Source: Pseudomonas gingeri (GTDB taxonomy: Bacteria > Pseudomonadota > Gammaproteobacteria > Pseudomonadales > Pseudomonadaceae). From it: DNA of 64,000 nt. The position numbers and the translations under genes were made by a program. Each line of letters starts with the position of its first letter. Positions within the stretch are counted from its first letter, which is position 1. This document shows, piece by piece, positions 16,747 through 25,687 of this stretch. The DNA lies in NCBI RefSeq assembly GCF_013385635.1, contig NZ_JACAPR010000025.1, positions 1 to 64,000 on the forward strand, written 5' to 3'. The notes beneath the pieces are model-generated. The model worked only from the letters and a program-made list of their open reading frames with translations, did no database searches and was not told where the DNA came from.

Positions 16747-19700
16747 AGTGGAGGATCAGTTTCTGTCGGACTTCGGTCGCCGCCTGCGGCGCCAGTTCCA
16801 GCCAGAACAGCGGCTTGCCGGCCACTTCGGCCGCCGCGGGTACACCATCGCGATACACCAGCCGATTGCCCGCCAGCGCCGGTACCTTGCTGCCCGGCAA
16901 CAGCGTGCCGGCGAGGTTCAGCGGATCGGCGCCACACACCGCGACCAGGCTGCCATCCAGGGGGCGGCGGCGTACCTCGCGCAGCAGCGGGATGGCTTCG
17001 GGCAGGGCGAACTGCTCGCCGGCCAGCCCGCTGACAAAACGTCCGCCGCGAATCTCGCCGCGCGCTTCCAGGCGATGCAGGGTGCGCAACAACTCGCGCC
17101 AGCTCGGCAACCATTCCGCCTCCCGTTCCAGCAATCGCCAGAACACCACGCCATAACGGCGCAGCAAGGTCATGGCGACCTGTTCCAGGGTTTCCTCTGG
17201 CAGTCGCTCGGTGTCGGCCGCCGGCGTCGACGCTCGTCGCAGCAGCGCCCAGCGTCCGGCATCGTCCATCCCGCCGACAAAGGCCCCGCGCCCGCGTCGA
17301 CCGGAGCGCTGCTGGCGCTTGCTGGCCGGTGTGATCAACGCCCGCAGCCCGGCGAAACTGTCGGCATTCACCAGGCCGGCGCCCACCAGTTCCTGCAACG
17401 CCGTTTCCAGTTCGGTCGGCAGCAGGTGGGCTTCGTGTAAAAGCTCATCGAAGAACAGTGCGCCGTGTTCGCTCAGGGCCGCGTGGACTTTCAAGGTTCG
17501 CGGCGACAGTGCCTCAATGGCCGTCTGCTCGGCCAGGCTGCTCCACAGTTGCAACCGGCTGCGTGGCAGCAGCACGATCGGTGTGCTGCGCAGCGTGGTG
17601 CTGGCGGCCTTGTTGCGGGCGTTCAGGCGTGTCCACACCAGCTTGCCCGAGCGGCACAAGTCATCCAGCCAGGTCGACGAATAATCCTTCAGGCGCGCGC
17701 TCAGCAGATCGCTGTCCCAGGCTCCGGCCGCCGCCGCGTAGCCTTCGAGCTGGCTGACGATCATCGGCAGCGCGGCACTGCCCTGGGCCTGGCTGGCACT
17801 GGACAGGTGCTGCCAGTCGAACAGGAAGCGCATGAAGTCCTGCAGGGCCACGGGTTCGATTTCCCGCCGCAGGCGCTTGACCGTATAGCGATGAATACGC
17901 GCCAGCAGATGCCGTTCGCACCATTGTTCTGCTGTCGCCCCAGGGGTGAACTGTCCGCGCAGCACATAGCCCTCGCTTTCCAGTTTCGCCAGGGCCTGGA
18001 CCCACTGGGCGTCGGTCAGTGCCAGGGGGCCGGCAATCTCGCGCAGTGACAGCGGGCCAAAGCCGCTGAGGCGGGCACGGAGCACTTCGACGGCGGCCTC
18101 GTCCGCATCCCAGGCCTGGTCGAAATCCGCCAGTGGCAGCAACGGCGGTTGCGCAATGGCCTGTGGATAAAGCGCTTGCAGGCAGGTCAGGCGCTCCAGG
18201 GCGACCCACAGGCCGTGACCGTCGAACCGCAGGCAGGTAGCGCGACCGCTGGCGGCCAGGGCTTCGAGCCATTGCGGCCAGTGCTCATTGTCCCGCGCCT
18301 CGGCATCGCTGATCACGGCGAGGCTCATCAGCGCCTCATGCATTTCGTCCGTGCCATTGAGTTGCGGCCAGGCTTCCGCGCGCACGGCGGCGATGGCCTC
18401 GTTATCCAGCGCACCGAGATCGTCGGTGCTGCTCGGATCGCTCCAGCGTCGATTGAGCACGGCCTGGGTGCGCCGTTCTTCCAGCGGCGCATCGTCGAGA
18501 AAGGTGTACGGCTTGGCGCTGAGGATTTCCGCCGCCAGCGGCGACGGCGCCGGCAGGTCGCGCGCGATCAGGCGTATCTCGCCGGCTTCCATTCGCCGTA
18601 GCAGGGCCAGCCAGCCTTCGCAGTCCATGGCTTCGTGCAGGCAATCGTCGAGCGTCTGTTCCACCAGCGGATGGTCGGGAATCTCGCGTTCGCCGGCGAG
18701 GTTTTCCAGGCAGGCGATCTGGTCCGGAAAGACGCAGGCCGTCAGGTCCTCGCCTTTCATCCGCTGGATCTGCGGCGGTACCTTGCGTCCGCCGACAAAG
18801 CGCGGCAGGGCCAGGGCGACCCCGGCATTCCAGCGCCAGCGCACGCCGAACAGCGGAGCGTCGAGCACCGCCTGGACGAGGATCTGCTCGGCACTGTTGC
18901 TGCGCAGATAACGCCAGACCTCTTCCAGGGCAAAGCTGTGGCTGGTGGACAGCGACAGGACAATGGCGTCCTCGCTCGCGGCGGCCTGCAATTCGAAATT
19001 GAACGTACGGCAGAAACGCTTGCGCAGGGCCAGGCCCCAGGCGCGGTTGATCCGGCTGCCGAATGGCGTGTGGATGATCAACTGGGTGCCGCCGGACTCG
19101 TCGAAGAACCGCTCCATCACCAGGGTGTCGCGGGACGGCAGGGCGCCCAGGGCCAGGCGGGCGCGGGCGAGGTATTCGACGATCTGTTCGGCAGCGGCCA
19201 GCTCCAGGCCGATGCGGTCGCACAACCAGTCGAGGCTGGGCTGCAAGTCGCCCGGCGTGGCCCCCAGCAACTCATCCAGATGCCCATGCAGGCGTGCGAC
19301 GGCGAAGGACAGCTCGTTGCTGCGTCCCGGCGCTTCGCCGAGCCAGAAGGGAATGCTCGGTGGCTGGCCATGGGCATCCTCGACGCGCACCTTGCCGGTT
19401 TCGACCCGCAGGATCCGGTAGGAACTGTTGCCCAGCTGGAACACATCGCCGGCAATGCTTTCCACCGCGAAGTCTTCGTGGACGCTGCCGATGTTCAGTG
19501 CCTGGGGTTCCAGCAGTACGGCGTAGTCGGCGTTGTCCGGAATCGTCCCGCCGCTGGTGAGCGCGGTCAACTGGCTGCCGCGTCGTCCGCGCAGGGTACG
19601 GCTCATCGCGTCCCGATGGAGATAGGCGCTGCGCAGTCCCTGGCGGCTGTTGAAACCCTCGGCGAGCATCTGCAGTAGCGCCTGGTAATGCTGTTCGTCG

Positions 19701-21046
19701 AAGCCGGCATAGGGGCTGGCGCGGCGGATCATGTCCAGTAGGGCTGCTTCCTGCCACTCCTGGCAACTGACCTCGGCGACGATCTGCTGCGCCAGCACAT
19801 CCAGCGGCGCCCGGGGAATCAGCAGGCTATCCAGCTCGCCGCGGCGCACGCAGTCGAGCAGGGCGGCACATTCGATCAGGTCATCGCGCGAAGTCGGAAA
19901 CAGCCGGCCCTTGGGCGTTCCGTCGATCTGGTGACCGGAGCGCCCGACTCTTTGCAGGAAGGCCGAGATGGAGCCCGGCGAACCGATCTGGCAGACCAGC
20001 TCGACCTCGCCGATATCGATGCCCAGCTCCAGCGAAGCGGTGGCGATCAGCACCTGCAACTCGCCGCGCTTGAGCCGTTGCTCGGCTTCCAGGCGCTGTT
20101 CCTTGGCGAGGCTGCCATGGTGGGCGGCGACGGCTTCCTTGCCCAGGCGTTCGCTGACGTGCCGGGCGAGCCGTTCGGCCAGGCGCCGGGTGTTGACGAA
20201 TACCAGGGTGGTGCGATGTTCCCGGGCCAGTTCGGCGAGTCGCTCGTAGACCCGTTCCCAGACGTCATTCGCCATCACCGGGCCCAACGGCACCGGCGGC
20301 ACTTCGATGCCCAGGTCTCGTGGGCGGGCATGGCCGATATCGATGATTGCGCAGGGCCGTTCGTTGCCGACGAGGAAACGCGACACCGCGTCGATGGGCT
20401 TTTGCGTGGCGGAAAGGCCGATGCGCAAAAGCGGCTCGCGGCACAGCGCCTGCAGGCGTTCGAGACTCAGGGCCAGGTGGCTGCCACGCTTGCTGGCGGC
20501 GATCGCATGGATTTCGTCGACGATGACCGTGCGGGTGGTGGCGAGCATGCGCCGTCCGGAGTCGGAGCCGAGCAGCACGTACAGCGATTCCGGCGTGGTG
20601 ACCAGGATATGCGGCGCCTGCTTGCGCATCTGCGTGCGGTCTTTCTGCGGTGTATCGCCGGTGCGCACCGCGGTGCTGATCGGCAAGGGCGGCAGCCCCA
20701 GGTGTTCGAGCTCGGCGGTGATGCCGGCCAGCGGTTCCTGCAGGTTGATGCGGATATCGTTGGACAGTGCCTTGAGCGGCGAGACATAGACGACGAAGGT
20801 TTCGTCCGCCAGCTTGCCGCCCTGGTCCAGGCCCTGTTGCACCAGCTCATCGATGACCGCGAGAAAGGCCGTGAGGGTCTTGCCGGAGCCGGTGGGGGCG
20901 GCGATCAGCGTCGAGCGGCGCTGGCGGATCAGCGGCCAGGCACGGGCCTGGGCGGCGGTGACGTCCGGGAAAGTCTTGCAAAACCAGGCACTGACGGCCG
21001 GATGGAACGCCGCCAGAGCGCCGGGGGCTGGTTCGGGAAGGTTCAT
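16745..21046 (-). CDS. lhr: Large ATP-dependent helicase Lhr
   Basis: A 1433-residue superfamily 2 helicase close to the length of E. coli Lhr (1538). Motifs: APTGSGKTLTAFLAVIDEL (Walker A), IVDEIHAIA (DEAD-like box), GLSATQKPID, and QRVGRSGHQ (motif VI). The long C-terminal part carries the Lhr winged-helix and Lhr-CTD regions. Lhr is a 3'-5' DNA/RNA-DNA translocase linked to DNA repair. The start is taken at ATG 21046 (MNLPEPAPGALAAF), as the longer frame lies upstream of a perfect inverted repeat and overlaps the divergent promoter region. The Shine-Dalgarno is weak. It is divergent from a sugar-nucleotide reductase. Confidence 0.93.
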   Translation of the reverse strand: MNLPEPAPGALAAFHPAVSAWFCKTFPDVTAAQARAWPLIRQRRSTLIAAPTGSGKTLTAFLAVIDELVQQGLDQGGKLADETFVVYVSPLKALSNDIRINLQEPLAGITAELEHLGLPPLPISTAVRTGDTPQKDRTQMRKQAPHILVTTPESLYVLLGSDSGRRMLATTRTVIVDEIHAIAASKRGSHLALSLERLQALCREPLLRIGLSATQKPIDAVSRFLVGNERPCAIIDIGHARPRDLGIEVPPVPLGPVMANDVWERVYERLAELAREHRTTLVFVNTRRLAERLARHVSERLGKEAVAAHHGSLAKEQRLEAEQRLKRGELQVLIATASLELGIDIGEVELVCQIGSPGSISAFLQRVGRSGHQIDGTPKGRLFPTSRDDLIECAALLDCVRRGELDSLLIPRAPLDVLAQQIVAEVSCQEWQEAALLDMIRRASPYAGFDEQHYQALLQMLAEGFNSRQGLRSAYLHRDAMSRTLRGRRGSQLTALTSGGTIPDNADYAVLLEPQALNIGSVHEDFAVESIAGDVFQLGNSSYRILRVETGKVRVEDAHGQPPSIPFWLGEAPGRSNELSFAVARLHGHLDELLGATPGDLQPSLDWLCDRIGLELAAAEQIVEYLARARLALGALPSRDTLVMERFFDESGGTQLIIHTPFGSRINRAWGLALRKRFCRTFNFELQAAASEDAIVLSLSTSHSFALEEVWRYLRSNSAEQILVQAVLDAPLFGVRWRWNAGVALALPRFVGGRKVPPQIQRMKGEDLTACVFPDQIACLENLAGEREIPDHPLVEQTLDDCLHEAMDCEGWLALLRRMEAGEIRLIARDLPAPSPLAAEILSAKPYTFLDDAPLEERRTQAVLNRRWSDPSSTDDLGALDNEAIAAVRAEAWPQLNGTDEMHEALMSLAVISDAEARDNEHWPQWLEALAASGRATCLRFDGHGLWVALERLTCLQALYPQAIAQPPLLPLADFDQAWDADEAAVEVLRARLSGFGPLSLREIAGPLALTDAQWVQALAKLESEGYVLRGQFTPGATAEQWCERHLLARIHRYTVKRLRREIEPVALQDFMRFLFDWQHLSSASQAQGSAALPMIVSQLEGYAAAAGAWDSDLLSARLKDYSSTWLDDLCRSGKLVWTRLNARNKAASTTLRSTPIVLLPRSRLQLWSSLAEQTAIEALSPRTLKVHAALSEHGALFFDELLHEAHLLPTELETALQELVGAGLVNADSFAGLRALITPASKRQQRSGRRGRGAFVGGMDDAGRWALLRRASTPAADTERLPEETLEQVAMTLLRRYGVVFWRLLEREAEWLPSWRELLRTLHRLEARGEIRGGRFVSGLAGEQFALPEAIPLLREVRRRPLDGSLVAVCGADPLNLAGTLLPGSKVPALAGNRLVYRDGVPAAAEVAGKPLFWLELAPQAATEVRQKLILH

Positions 21047-21048
21047 AC

Positions 21049-21081
21049 TGCACTTTATGCGGGCGACGCGGATAAAGTGCA
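21049..21081. promoter_or_regulatory. Perfect inverted repeat at the lhr start
   Basis: TGCACTTTAT (21049-21058) and ATAAAGTGCA (21072-21081) are perfect complements across 13 bases. The proximal arm ends 2 bases before the lhr start codon. It could be a repressor operator in the divergent promoter, or an mRNA hairpin covering the region where a ribosome site should be. Confidence 0.55.
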
Positions 21082-21210
21082 AGGCAGTTTCCCCGTGACG
21101 GTTGCATCCAAAACCCGCAAAATGCAACGATTGTGGTTATTGCCAACGGGAAAACCTCGGTTTTGCCGCAAACCTCCATCGTTCTGAACAGACCTGGGCC
21201 TGCTGAATCT

Positions 21211-22095
21211 ATGCGAATGCGCCTTATGTTGTTGGGCGGCGGGAATGCCCTCGGGCAGGCGCTGATTCGCCTGGGTGCAGAGGAAGACATCGGCTTCCTC
21301 GCCCCCCGCCCGCCGCAAGACGGCTGGGATGCCGCGAGCCTGACGCAACTGCTCGACGACACCCGTCCGGATGCGTTGATCAACCTTGCTTACTATTTCG
21401 ACTGGTTTCAGGCGGAGGCGGTCAGCGATACACGCCTGTCCAGCCAGGAGTCCGCGGTCGAGCGCCTGGCCGAATTGTGCCAGCATCACAATATCGTCCT
21501 GGTGCAGCCGTCCAGCTACCGGGTCTTCGACGGTTCGCGGGCGACCGCCTATAGCGAAAAGGACGAACCGGTGCCCCTCGGCCTGCGTGGCCAGGCGCTG
21601 TGGCGCATCGAACAGAGCGTGCGCGCGACCTGTCCGCAACATGTGCTGCTGCGTTTCGGCTGGCTGCTGGACGACAGCATCGACGGCGCGCTGGGACGTT
21701 TCCTCGCCCGTGCCGAGCGTCCGGAAGAATTGCTCATGGCCGATGACCGGCGCGGCAACCCGACGCCGGTGGACGATGCGGCACGGGTGATCATTTCGGT
21801 GCTCAAGCAGCTCGATTGCGCGGCGCCGTTGTGGGGCACCTATCACTATGCCGGGCATGAGGCGACCACGCCGCTGGCATTGGGGCAGGCGATCCTCGGC
21901 GAGGCGCGCAATTTCCATCCGCTGGCGATCGAGGCGCCGACTGCCCAGGCCCACGCGGCCCGCCCGGATGCCGCCGAAGAGCCGCAGCATGCGGTGCTGG
22001 CCTGCAAGAAAATCCTTCACACCTTCGGTATCAAGCCCCGCGCCTGGCGCGCCGGGCTGCCGGCTTTACTGGACAGGTTCTATCGTCATGGCTGA
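21211..22095 (+). CDS. RmlD-like extended-SDR sugar-nucleotide reductase
   Basis: A 294-residue protein related to dTDP-4-dehydrorhamnose reductase. The nucleotide-binding motif LGGGNALGQAL is near the N-terminus and the region INLAYYFDW matches the family's INxAAYT segment. The usual catalytic YxxxK is not evident: the corresponding stretch reads VQPSSYRVFDG, and GLRGQALWRIEQ stands where the lysine helix is expected. It may therefore bind but not reduce its nucleotide sugar. The start ATG 21211 has no strong ribosome site; ATG 21217 is an alternative. It overlaps the epimerase gene by 8 bp. I recall similar genes near oprG in P. aeruginosa. Confidence 0.8.
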   Translation: MRMRLMLLGGGNALGQALIRLGAEEDIGFLAPRPPQDGWDAASLTQLLDDTRPDALINLAYYFDWFQAEAVSDTRLSSQESAVERLAELCQHHNIVLVQPSSYRVFDGSRATAYSEKDEPVPLGLRGQALWRIEQSVRATCPQHVLLRFGWLLDDSIDGALGRFLARAERPEELLMADDRRGNPTPVDDAARVIISVLKQLDCAAPLWGTYHYAGHEATTPLALGQAILGEARNFHPLAIEAPTAQAHAARPDAAEEPQHAVLACKKILHTFGIKPRAWRAGLPALLDRFYRHG

Positions 22096-23017
22096 TGCGC
22101 CGATTCTGATCACCGGCGGGGCCGGCTTCATCGGTTCCAACCTCGCCGAGCTGCTGCTGGCCAAGGGTTACTCGATCCGTGTACTGGACGACCTGTCCAC
22201 CGGCAAACGCAGCAACCTGGCCCTGGACAATCCCCGGGTCGAGCTGATCGAGGGCGATGTCGCCGATGCCGCGCTGGTCGCCCGGGTCATGCACGGTTGC
22301 CAGGCGGTGGTGCACCTGGCGGCGGTGGCCTCGGTGCAAGCCTCGGTGGACGATCCGGTGCGTACGCACCAGAGCAACTTCATCGGCAGCCTGAATGTCT
22401 GCGAAGCCATGCGCGAGGCGGGCGTGAAGCGGGTGATCTTCGCCTCCAGCGCGGCGGTCTACGGCAACAACGGCGAAGGTGAGTCGATCGACGAAGACAC
22501 GCCCAAGGCACCGCTGACGCCGTATGCGTCGGACAAGCTGGCCAGCGAATACTATTTCGACTTCTACCGCCGCCAGCATGCCCTGGAACCGGTGATCTTC
22601 CGTTTCTTCAATGTCTTCGGGCCACGCCAGGATCCGTCCTCGCCGTATTCCGGGGTCATCAGCATTTTCAGCGAGCGCGCCGAGAAAGGCCTGCCGATCA
22701 CCGTGTTTGGCGATGGCGAGCAGACCCGCGACTTCATCTACGTCGGTGACCTGGTCAAGGTCCTGCTGCAGGCGCTCGAGTCGCCGCAGGTGCAGGAGGG
22801 CGCGATCAATGTCGGCCTGAACCGCTCCACTACCCTCAACCAGATGCTGCTGGCCCTGGGCGAAGTCGTCGGCCCGTTGCCGCCAGTGACATTCGCCCCG
22901 GCCCGCTCCGGCGATATCCGCCATTCCCGGGCGAACAACCGGCGCCTGCTGGAGCGCTTCGTCTTCCCCGAGCCGACCCCGATGAGTGTCGGACTGGCGC
23001 GGTTGTTGGGACGCTGA
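22088..23017 (+). CDS. NAD-dependent epimerase/dehydratase (UDP-glucose 4-epimerase type)
   Basis: A 309-residue extended short-chain dehydrogenase. The NAD motif is GGAGFIGSN, the active-site Ser region is FASSAAVYG, and the catalytic pair is Y-x-x-x-K in YASDKLASEYY. RFFNVFGPRQDP and the GDGEQTRDFIYVGD segment are typical of nucleotide-sugar 4-epimerases (GalE/WbpP-like). It starts at ATG 22088, inside the end of the preceding gene (8-bp overlap), so the pair is translationally coupled. Probable product: an epimerised UDP-hexose for surface polysaccharide; the exact sugar is unknown. A strong terminator follows. Confidence 0.9.
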   Translation: MADAPILITGGAGFIGSNLAELLLAKGYSIRVLDDLSTGKRSNLALDNPRVELIEGDVADAALVARVMHGCQAVVHLAAVASVQASVDDPVRTHQSNFIGSLNVCEAMREAGVKRVIFASSAAVYGNNGEGESIDEDTPKAPLTPYASDKLASEYYFDFYRRQHALEPVIFRFFNVFGPRQDPSSPYSGVISIFSERAEKGLPITVFGDGEQTRDFIYVGDLVKVLLQALESPQVQEGAINVGLNRSTTLNQMLLALGEVVGPLPPVTFAPARSGDIRHSRANNRRLLERFVFPEPTPMSVGLARLLGR

Positions 23018-23029
23018 GAGCGTGCGCGC

Positions 23030-23071
23030 GGAATGAAAAAAGGCGCCTTTCGAGGCGCCTTTTTTCATTCC
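23030..23071. terminator. Bidirectional Rho-independent terminator
   Basis: A perfect 19-bp palindrome with a TTCG tetraloop (loop 23049-23052). The GC-rich core AAGGCGCCT/AGGCGCCTT is flanked by A6 on one side and T6 on the other, so it works in both directions. It serves the rightward epimerase gene and the leftward oprG gene. Confidence 0.95.
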
Positions 23072-23080
23072 GGGGTGGGC

Positions 23081-23779
23081 TTAGAACTTGTAGCCCAGGC
23101 CGACCATGTAGACCATCGGGTCTACATCGACGTTGACCTTGGCACGGGTGCCGCCGGCCACGGCGTTGTTGTCCACGTAGGCGGTGGTGTCGATGTCGAT
23201 GTAGCGGACTTGGGCGTTGATCATCACGTTGTCGGTGAGCATGTAGTCGGCACCGACCTGCCAGGCCAGGCCCCAGGAGTTCTTCGCCCGGAAATTGTCG
23301 AAACCGGCGGCACTGGCTTCACTGCCGACGTGCTCGTCGTAGATCCAGGTGTAGTTGATGCCCGCACCCACATAAGGCTGGAACGCCGACTTGTTATCGA
23401 GCGGGTAGTACACCACGCTCAAGGTCGGTGGCAGGTGCTTGAGGGTACCGAGCTTGCCGTTGGCGGCGCCGAGGGCGGTGTTCTTGAGCTTCACGTCATG
23501 TTCGAACGGGGTGGCGGCCAGCAGTTCGAGGCCGACGTGATCGGTAAGCATGTAGGCGAAGTTCAGGCCCAGCTGGGTGTCGCTGCTCATGGTCGCCTTG
23601 CCGCCGAGATCGGCACCGGCCAGCGGGCCGCGATCGACCTTGACGCTGGAGCTGTCGGCTTTCGGATTGACCGTGATCGCCCCGGCGCGAACGATGATGT
23701 CACCGGCATCGTGGGCGTGGGCAAACGGGGTGGCGAGGGCAAGCGCGATGAGCGACGCGCTGAGCAAGGACTTGTGCAT
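23081..23779 (-). CDS. oprG: Outer-membrane protein OprG (OmpW family)
   Basis: A 232-residue eight-stranded porin. The signal peptide is MHKSLLSASLIALALATPFAHA. The mature protein contains the OmpW hallmarks GDIIVRAGAITVNP, a helical/strand core, QPYVGAGINYTW and the C-terminal aromatic end (VGLGYKF). OmpW/OprG proteins let small hydrophobic molecules cross the outer membrane. The start ATG 23779 has GGAG upstream. The P. aeruginosa homologue is induced under low oxygen by ANR; here a candidate ANR-box promoter lies 67 bp upstream. The gene is followed by a strong shared terminator. Confidence 0.95.
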   Translation of the reverse strand: MHKSLLSASLIALALATPFAHAHDAGDIIVRAGAITVNPKADSSSVKVDRGPLAGADLGGKATMSSDTQLGLNFAYMLTDHVGLELLAATPFEHDVKLKNTALGAANGKLGTLKHLPPTLSVVYYPLDNKSAFQPYVGAGINYTWIYDEHVGSEASAAGFDNFRAKNSWGLAWQVGADYMLTDNVMINAQVRYIDIDTTAYVDNNAVAGGTRAKVNVDVDPMVYMVGLGYKF

Positions 23780-23811
23780 GGGAGGGCTCCAGAGGACGTT
23801 TCGAATTCACT

Positions 23812-23859
23812 GGAGCCAATGGTAAAGAGCGAGCTGATCCGGTCGTTGACTCAGCTCAA
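23812..23859 (-). promoter_or_regulatory. Candidate ANR/FNR-type promoter of oprG
   Basis: The box TTGACTCAGCTCAA (23846-23859) matches TTGAT-N4-ATCAA at all but the inner base of each half. A TACCAT -10 element is at 23819-23824 on the leftward strand. With transcription starting near 23812 the box is centred close to -41, the class II activation distance. This agrees with known anaerobic induction of oprG in P. aeruginosa. Confidence 0.55.
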
Positions 23860-23875
23860 TGAAAGGCGAGTTGCC

Positions 23876-24424
23876 TTATTCCGGCAACTCGTACACGTAG
23901 ATCTTCTGCGCCTCCATGCTATAGCCCGCATCCGCCAGGTCGCTGGTGCTCGGCTTGACCTGCAGTTCGCCCTCGATCCAGTACGGCTGGTACAGCTCGT
24001 CGAGCTTGACCCCCAGCTCGCTGGTCACATGCACGATCTGGTTCGACGGCGGTGGCGGCACATGGATGCAGGCGCCGAAATACGGCACCAGCAGGAACTC
24101 CGTGGTGCGGCCTTCCTCACTCACTTCCAGCGGCACGATATAGCCCGGCAAGCGTACATGCTGGCCGTCGAGGGCCTTGACCACCGGGGCATCGGGCAGG
24201 TCCTGCCTGGCCGCCGGAGCGGCTTCGGGGTCCATGTTGCCCAACTGCGAGAGGTCATGCAGCGGGCGCATATCCGGCACTTCCGGCGGCGCGTCCGGCG
24301 GGATCATCTCCTGCCAGGCCAGCTCCCGCAGCTCGTCCTTGGCCCATGACGGCAGGGGTGCCAGCAACAGCAGCGCCAGCAACAGGCGGGACAACACAGG
24401 CTTTTTCATCACACGGACACTCAT
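23876..24424 (-). CDS. DUF3299 secreted protein of the zinc-uptake-like operon
   Basis: A 182-residue exported protein. A signal peptide (MKKPVLSRLLLALLLLAPLP, cleavage after SWA) is followed by a DUF3299 domain with the conserved motif PGYIVPLE and the segment FLLVPYFGACIHVPPPPSNQ. The chosen start at ATG 24424 overlaps the permease stop (ATGA), suggesting translational coupling; ATG 24409, exactly at the signal peptide, is possible. It is the last gene of a cluster matching P. aeruginosa PA4063-PA4066, which is induced by zinc starvation. Its biochemical role is unknown; a periplasmic partner of the transporter is likely. Confidence 0.82.
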   Translation of the reverse strand: MSVRVMKKPVLSRLLLALLLLAPLPSWAKDELRELAWQEMIPPDAPPEVPDMRPLHDLSQLGNMDPEAAPAARQDLPDAPVVKALDGQHVRLPGYIVPLEVSEEGRTTEFLLVPYFGACIHVPPPPSNQIVHVTSELGVKLDELYQPYWIEGELQVKPSTSDLADAGYSMEAQKIYVYELPE

Positions 24425-25686
24425 AAACGGATGGACAGGCCATCGGCCAGGGATTGTCGATAGGCGCGCCAGGCCGGCACGCTGCCCATCAACAGGGCGG
24501 CGATGAGGATACCGCCGAGCAGCGTCCATTCATAATCGCTTGGCCAGGACAGCGGCAGGTACAGCCCGTAGTTCGATTGCACATAACCCTGGGCCAGGGC
24601 GATGCACAGGTACAGCAGGCCAACGCCTGCGACCACGCCGGACAGCGCCAGGGCAAAGGCTTCCAGCACCAGCAGGCTGGCGATATGCCAAGGCCGGGCA
24701 CCCACCGAACGCAGGATCGCCATCTCCCGGCGGCGCTCGTTGAGGCTGGTGAGGATCGCCGTGAGCATACCGATCAGGCCGGTCAGCACGACGAACAGCG
24801 ACACCACGAACAAGGCCTTTTCCGCCGTGCCCATCAGGCTCCAGAGTTCCTGCAAGGCCACGCCCGGCAGAATCGCCAGCATCGGCTCGCCACGGAATTC
24901 GTTGATCTCGCGCTGCACGGCGAAGGTCGCGATCTTGCTCTTGAGGCCGAGCATGAAGGCGGTGATCGCCTGGGGCGTGAGGTCCATGTTGCGCGCCTGG
25001 TCGGCGCTGATCCGTCCGGCGCCACGGGCCGGCACGCCGTTGTGCCAGTCGATGTGAATCGCCTCCATGCCGCCGAGGCTGATATGCAGCGTGCGGTCCA
25101 CCGGTGTTCCGGTGCGCTTGAGGATGCCGACCACGGTGAACGGCTTGTCGTCGTGCTTGACCAGGCTGATCGCCGCGACACCATGGGCCAGCACCAGCTT
25201 GTCGCCGAGCTTGTAGTGCAGTGCATCGGCGACTTCGGCGCCGAGCACCACTTCGAAAGGATCGCTGGCGAAGGCACGACCGGTGGCCAGCTCCAGGCTC
25301 TGCTGGTGACCGTACTGGTAGTGCTCGAAATAGGACTCGTTGGTGCCCATCACCCGGTAGCCGCGATGGGAGTCGCCGAGGGAAATCGGGATGGCCCACT
25401 TCACCTGCGGGCTGCTGGCGAAATGCTCGAAGCTGTCCCAGCGGATGTTGTTGGTGGCGTTGCCGATGCGGAACACCGAGTACAGCAGCAGGTTCACCGA
25501 GCCCGAGCGGGCGCCGACGATCAGGTCGGTGCCGCTGATGGTGCTGGCGAAGCTGGCGCGGGCTTCGGTACGCACGCGTTCCACGGCCAGCAGCAGGCAG
25601 ACCGAGAGGGCAATGGCGAAGGCCGTGAGAATGGCGGTAAAGCGGCGGTTGGCCAGGCTGGCCAGGGCCAGTCGTAACAGATACAT
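24421..25686 (-). CDS. ABC transporter permease, FtsX/MacB type
   Basis: A 421-residue membrane protein. One N-terminal membrane helix (LANRRFTAILTAFAIALSVC) is followed by a large periplasmic domain (about residues 45-270) and three C-terminal helices containing the FtsX signature SLNERRREMAILRSVGARP. This is the type VII ABC architecture that transmits force to periplasmic partners rather than importing directly. It is 1 bp after the ATPase gene and overlaps the DUF3299 gene. Within a zinc-responsive cluster it probably works on a zinc-binding or zinc-dependent periplasmic protein. Confidence 0.9.
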   Translation of the reverse strand: MYLLRLALASLANRRFTAILTAFAIALSVCLLLAVERVRTEARASFASTISGTDLIVGARSGSVNLLLYSVFRIGNATNNIRWDSFEHFASSPQVKWAIPISLGDSHRGYRVMGTNESYFEHYQYGHQQSLELATGRAFASDPFEVVLGAEVADALHYKLGDKLVLAHGVAAISLVKHDDKPFTVVGILKRTGTPVDRTLHISLGGMEAIHIDWHNGVPARGAGRISADQARNMDLTPQAITAFMLGLKSKIATFAVQREINEFRGEPMLAILPGVALQELWSLMGTAEKALFVVSLFVVLTGLIGMLTAILTSLNERRREMAILRSVGARPWHIASLLVLEAFALALSGVVAGVGLLYLCIALAQGYVQSNYGLYLPLSWPSDYEWTLLGGILIAALLMGSVPAWRAYRQSLADGLSIRL

Positions 25687-25687
25687 C

